From: an uncultured Blautia sp.
GTDB lineage: Bacteria; Bacillota; Clostridia; Lachnospirales; Lachnospiraceae
Length of the DNA stretch: 44,739 bases
Direction of reading: 5' to 3'
Assembly (NCBI GenBank): GCA_900556555.1
Contig: USPF01000013.1
Coordinates: 1-44,739, forward strand
This document shows, in pieces, positions 42,188 to 44,739 of this stretch; position 1 is the stretch's first letter; every line of letters starts with the position of its first letter. Made by a program: the position numbers and the translations under genes. The notes below the pieces were generated by a model. The model had not been told where the DNA came from. It saw only the letters and a program-made list of their open reading frames with translations, and did no database searches.

Positions 42188-43117
42188 TTATTTCGCTGCT
42201 TCTAATGCACCTGTAATGTCTGCTACCATATCTTCTACGGCTGCTCTGGAAGCTTCTGCGAAATTTTCTTCTCCGAATTTTGCATATTTTTCCTGCTTAT
42301 AAGCTGCAATGATACCTCTGGAAGAATTGACAATTGCTCCAAGACCGTCTTCATTGAAGAAGTGAACCAGATCTTTTCCCTGTCCTCCCTGTGCACCGTA
42401 GCCAGGAACCAGAATATATGCTTTTGGCATGATCTTACGAAGGATTTTACCCATTTCCGGATAAGTAGCTCCTACAACTGCGCCTACATAGCTGTAAGAA
42501 TCTCCCATGAATCCTTCTCCCCACTCTGCTACTTTTTCACCTACTAATTCATAAAGTGGTCTTCCATTTACCAGCTGATCCTGGAACTCACCACTGGATG
42601 GATTAGATGTTTTCACCAGCACAAACATACCTCTTTTTTCTTCCTTGCACGCATCAATAAAAGGATTGATACTGTCAGAACCCATATATGGATTTAAAGT
42701 AACAAAATCCACATCAAATCCAGCGTATTTTTTTGAACCAACCTGTACCTTGCCAACATGTCCTGTTGCATATGCAGCAGAGGTAGAACCGATATCCCCT
42801 CGTTTGATATCTCCGATTACTACCAGGCCTTTTTCCTTGCAGTAGTCTACAGTTTTCTTATAAGCCATAAGTCCAGGGATACCGAACTGCTCATACATAG
42901 CAATCTGCGGCTTTACGGCAGGGATCAAATCACTTGTGTGGTCTACGATTGCTTTATTAAACTGCCAGATTGCCTCCGCAGCTCCTTCCAAAGTTTCTCC
43001 GTATTCTTTAAATGCTTTTTCCTGTACATGCTTTGGAATATAGTTCAGCATTGGGTCAAGTCCTACTACGATAGGTGCGTTTGTTTTCTGGATATTTGCA
43101 ATAAGTTTATTAATCAT
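42188..43117 (-). CDS. pyrF: Orotidine 5'-phosphate decarboxylase, subfamily 2
   Basis: 309 residues from the ATG at 43117, with GGGAGGAG 6 bases ahead; the frame extends upstream without RBS. Catalytic region VVIGDIKRGDIGSTSAAYA (Lys-Asp pair) and FVTLNPYMGSD mark the longer subfamily 2. It forms UMP from OMP. It starts 26 bases after pyrC and is the second gene of the operon. Confidence 0.97.
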   Translation of the reverse strand: MINKLIANIQKTNAPIVVGLDPMLNYIPKHVQEKAFKEYGETLEGAAEAIWQFNKAIVDHTSDLIPAVKPQIAMYEQFGIPGLMAYKKTVDYCKEKGLVVIGDIKRGDIGSTSAAYATGHVGKVQVGSKKYAGFDVDFVTLNPYMGSDSINPFIDACKEEKRGMFVLVKTSNPSSGEFQDQLVNGRPLYELVGEKVAEWGEGFMGDSYSYVGAVVGATYPEMGKILRKIMPKAYILVPGYGAQGGQGKDLVHFFNEDGLGAIVNSSRGIIAAYKQEKYAKFGEENFAEASRAAVEDMVADITGALEAAK

Positions 43118-43143
43118 GATAATCTCCTCCCAAAATATTCTTA

Positions 43144-44427
43144 TCAATCAATCTGGTAAACAATGTTTCCGTCACAGATGGTCGCTACTACCTGTCCTTT
43201 TACTTTTCTTCCATTGAATGGTGTATTTTTCCCTTTTGATAAGAATTCCATACTGTCAATGGTATATTCTGCATCCGGGTCAATGATGGTAACATCCGCA
43301 GGGCTTCCTACTTCCAGACGTCCTCTGTCAGAATGAATCACCTGTGCAGGATTGTAGCTCATCTTCGCTGCCATCTGCATAGGTGTGAGAATTCCTGTGT
43401 GTACCAGTTCTGTCATAGTAAGTGCCACAGAGGTTTCCAGTCCCACAATACCAAATGGAGCAGTTTTCATAGACTGGTTCTTCTCCTCTCTGCTGTGAGG
43501 GGCATGGTCTGTACTGATGACATCAATAATGTCCTCTTTTAAACCAAGAATCAGAGCATCTTTATCTTCTTTTGTACGAAGAGGCGGATTCATCTTGTAG
43601 TTTGCATCATCCTCTGGAATATCTTCTGATGTCAATGTAAAGTGATGTGGGCATACTTCCCCTGTCACTGGCAGATTCTCTTCTTTTGCCAGTTGTATCA
43701 TACGGACACTGTCTTTGGTAGAACAATGACACAGATGCAGTCTTACGCCTGTCTCTTTTGCCAGGACAATATCTCTGGCAGCAATCACATCTTCTACTCC
43801 ATTGGTAATGCCCGGGAGTCCCAGTTCCTTTGCTTTCTCATCTGCATTCATACAGCCTCCGCTGACCATATTCTGGTCTTCGCAGTGTGCAAATACAGGA
43901 ATGTTATGCTTTGCAGCGATTTCCATGGCTTCTTTGTACAGCTTCACGTTCATGACTGATTTTCCATCTTCGCTGATTGCCGGAATTCCTGCCTGAATCA
44001 TGCCTTCGATATCAGCCAGTTCTTCACCTTTCTGCTGTTTCGTGACCGCTCCAATCTGTAGTACATGAACAGGTGCCAGGTCTTTTGCTTTATTATGCAC
44101 ATATTCCACTCTGTCCGGACTGTCAATCACCGGCTTGGTGTTTGGCATGGCAAGAATCGTGGTAAATCCACCTTTGGCAGCCGCTCTTGCCCCTGTTACC
44201 ACGTCTTCTTTATAAGTAAGCCCTGGATCTCTCAAATGTACGTGCAGGTCGATCAGTCCTGGCATCACATAACAGCCCTTTGCATCAATCGTTTTTTCAG
44301 GAGTATCTGCCAGTTCTATTTCCTCCCCGATTTCTTTGATCACACCATCTTCGATGTAAAGATCTCCTGTCATATCTGTGTTGTCAGAAGGGTTGAGAAT
44401 ACGCCCTCCTTTAATCAATATTTTCAT
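43144..44427 (-). CDS. pyrC: Dihydroorotase
   Basis: 427 residues from the ATG at 44427; an ATG four codons earlier is also possible, since AAAGG touches it directly and is 12 bases from the chosen start. Class I dihydroorotase: zinc ligands in DLHVHLRDPG, the carbamylated Lys region GFTTILAMPNTKP, and later His residues (FAHCED, LHLCHCSTKD) plus ISTDHAPHS. It closes carbamoyl aspartate to dihydroorotate. First gene of pyrC-pyrF-pyrK-pyrD; no pyrB or carAB is nearby. Confidence 0.96.
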   Translation of the reverse strand: MKILIKGGRILNPSDNTDMTGDLYIEDGVIKEIGEEIELADTPEKTIDAKGCYVMPGLIDLHVHLRDPGLTYKEDVVTGARAAAKGGFTTILAMPNTKPVIDSPDRVEYVHNKAKDLAPVHVLQIGAVTKQQKGEELADIEGMIQAGIPAISEDGKSVMNVKLYKEAMEIAAKHNIPVFAHCEDQNMVSGGCMNADEKAKELGLPGITNGVEDVIAARDIVLAKETGVRLHLCHCSTKDSVRMIQLAKEENLPVTGEVCPHHFTLTSEDIPEDDANYKMNPPLRTKEDKDALILGLKEDIIDVISTDHAPHSREEKNQSMKTAPFGIVGLETSVALTMTELVHTGILTPMQMAAKMSYNPAQVIHSDRGRLEVGSPADVTIIDPDAEYTIDSMEFLSKGKNTPFNGRKVKGQVVATICDGNIVYQID

Positions 44428-44480
44428 ACGGTTCCGCATCCTTTCTTCTGCACTTTTTTTCTAAAACTTTCCAGTACAGA

Positions 44481-44495
44481 AACTGATTATCAGTT
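44481..44495. promoter_or_regulatory. Palindrome at the pyrC transcription start
   Basis: AACTGATTATCAGTT is an almost perfect 15-bp inverted repeat beginning 3 bases past the -10 box of the pyrC promoter, where an operator would act. It is not a PyrR-type RNA attenuator. Confidence 0.5.
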
Positions 44496-44497
44496 AA

Positions 44498-44526
44498 ATA
44501 GTAACATACACATTTTCTTTCGTCAA
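44498..44526 (-). promoter_or_regulatory. Promoter of the pyrC operon
   Basis: Minus strand TTGACG (44521-44526), a 17-base spacer and TACTAT (44498-44503), about 70 bases before the start codon. Confidence 0.75.
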
Positions 44527-44539
44527 TTGAACTTTTCTC

Positions 44540-44568
44540 TTGACATATGGGTTTCTAAAGCATATACT
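44540..44568 (+). promoter_or_regulatory. Promoter of the cold-shock gene
   Basis: TTGACA (44540-44545), a 17-base spacer and TATACT (44563-44568). The transcript would have a leader of about 130 bases, long as in cold-shock mRNAs. Confidence 0.8.
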
Positions 44569-44599
44569 AGATTTGTCAAAGGTATATTGGATATTAGTA

Positions 44600-44664
44600 T
44601 TAAATGGTTTTTAGAGATTGTATTAATATTTTTATACGCAATATTATCTCTAAAGACCATTTAA
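44600..44664 (+). promoter_or_regulatory. Long AT-rich hairpin in the cold-shock mRNA leader
   Basis: 19-base arms 44600-44618 and 44646-44664 differ from perfect pairing at one position; an inner stem TAATATT/AATATTA (44624-44630, 44640-44646) extends it. TTTTTTATCC follows, so it could be a temperature-sensitive leader structure or an attenuator. The RBS GGAGG (44697-44701) lies outside it. Confidence 0.6.
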
Positions 44665-44707
44665 TTTTTTATCCAAAATTTTTATTTATTTTTATGGAGG
44701 TAACACT

Positions 44708-44739
44708 ATGAACAAGGGAACTGTTAAATGGTTCAACGC
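44708..44739 (+). CDS. Cold-shock protein (CspA family), N-terminus only
   Basis: The window ends after ten codons reading MNKGTVKWFN, the unmistakable start of CspA-type RNA-binding proteins (RNP-1 begins just beyond). GGAGG lies 7 bases ahead of ATG. The gene is divergent from pyrC; its long leader carries the hairpin at 44600-44664. Confidence 0.93.
   Translation, partial: MNKGTVKWFN

Noticed and set aside
44428..44707. PyrR-binding attenuator in the pyrC leader
   Set aside because: The leader is about 65 bases with no terminator hairpin or PyrR-loop sequence on the minus strand.

Overview
The window looks like part of a Firmicutes chromosome of the Lachnospiraceae (clostridial cluster XIVa) type; a Blautia-like organism is plausible but unproven. 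The grounds are low-GC DNA, strong GGAGG ribosome binding sites, the 16S rRNA 5' end, and many proteins of types I associate with that family. Nearly all genes lie on the minus strand, co-oriented with an rRNA operon whose first 61 bases of 16S sit at the left edge. There are no insertion sequences, prophage genes, tRNAs or CRISPR arrays.

Layout. 1-717: 16S start, leader and three tandem near-identical rRNA promoters, each followed by the same small hairpin. 718-9766: a protein-quality block read right to left: gntR-like regulator, clpC, a small beta-rich protein, radA, an MFS exporter, then an HscC-type Hsp70 with a membrane-anchored J-domain partner whose HPD motif reads HPE. 9906-11424 (plus): ferredoxin-nitroreductase and a TrmO-like tRNA methyltransferase. 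11487-14720: FadR-type regulator, Ldh-family dehydrogenase and malic enzyme, with a palindromic FadR-type operator. 14898-15744: fused remains of a response regulator and an FtsX-type permease. 15875-19464: purE-purM-purN-purD from one strong promoter. 19550-23003: VanZ, a small membrane protein, an HD hydrolase and an M29-type peptidase. 23080-23933: pyrE and a 50-residue membrane protein.

24177-37640 is the most interesting part, a double cobalamin-uptake locus. A cobalamin riboswitch with terminator precedes an operon encoding a secreted alpha/alpha-toroid protein, a DUF4430 lipoprotein, EcfT, a fused EcfA1-EcfA2 and an S component. The toroid and DUF4430 folds are the two domains of human intrinsic factor and transcobalamin, here split over two surface proteins next to an ECF importer. 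Directly downstream a second riboswitch, a third divergent aptamer-like element and two terminators precede two odd cytosolic proteins (HNH-associated repeats; leucine-rich repeats) and a BtuFCD-like ABC importer. The proposal is that the surface proteins capture cobalamin for the ECF transporter while the BtuFCD-like system is a second route, both shut off when B12 is plentiful.

37641-40363: a FeoB-associated cysteine-rich peptide divergent from a DtxR/MntR-type regulator, a DUF4317-like protein, a zinc-ribbon protein, and an NBR1-Ig-like gene interrupted by an in-frame TAG. 40494-44427: pyrC-pyrF-pyrK-pyrD, the de novo pyrimidine genes separated from pyrE. The right edge enters a cold-shock gene (plus) whose leader contains a long AT-rich hairpin.
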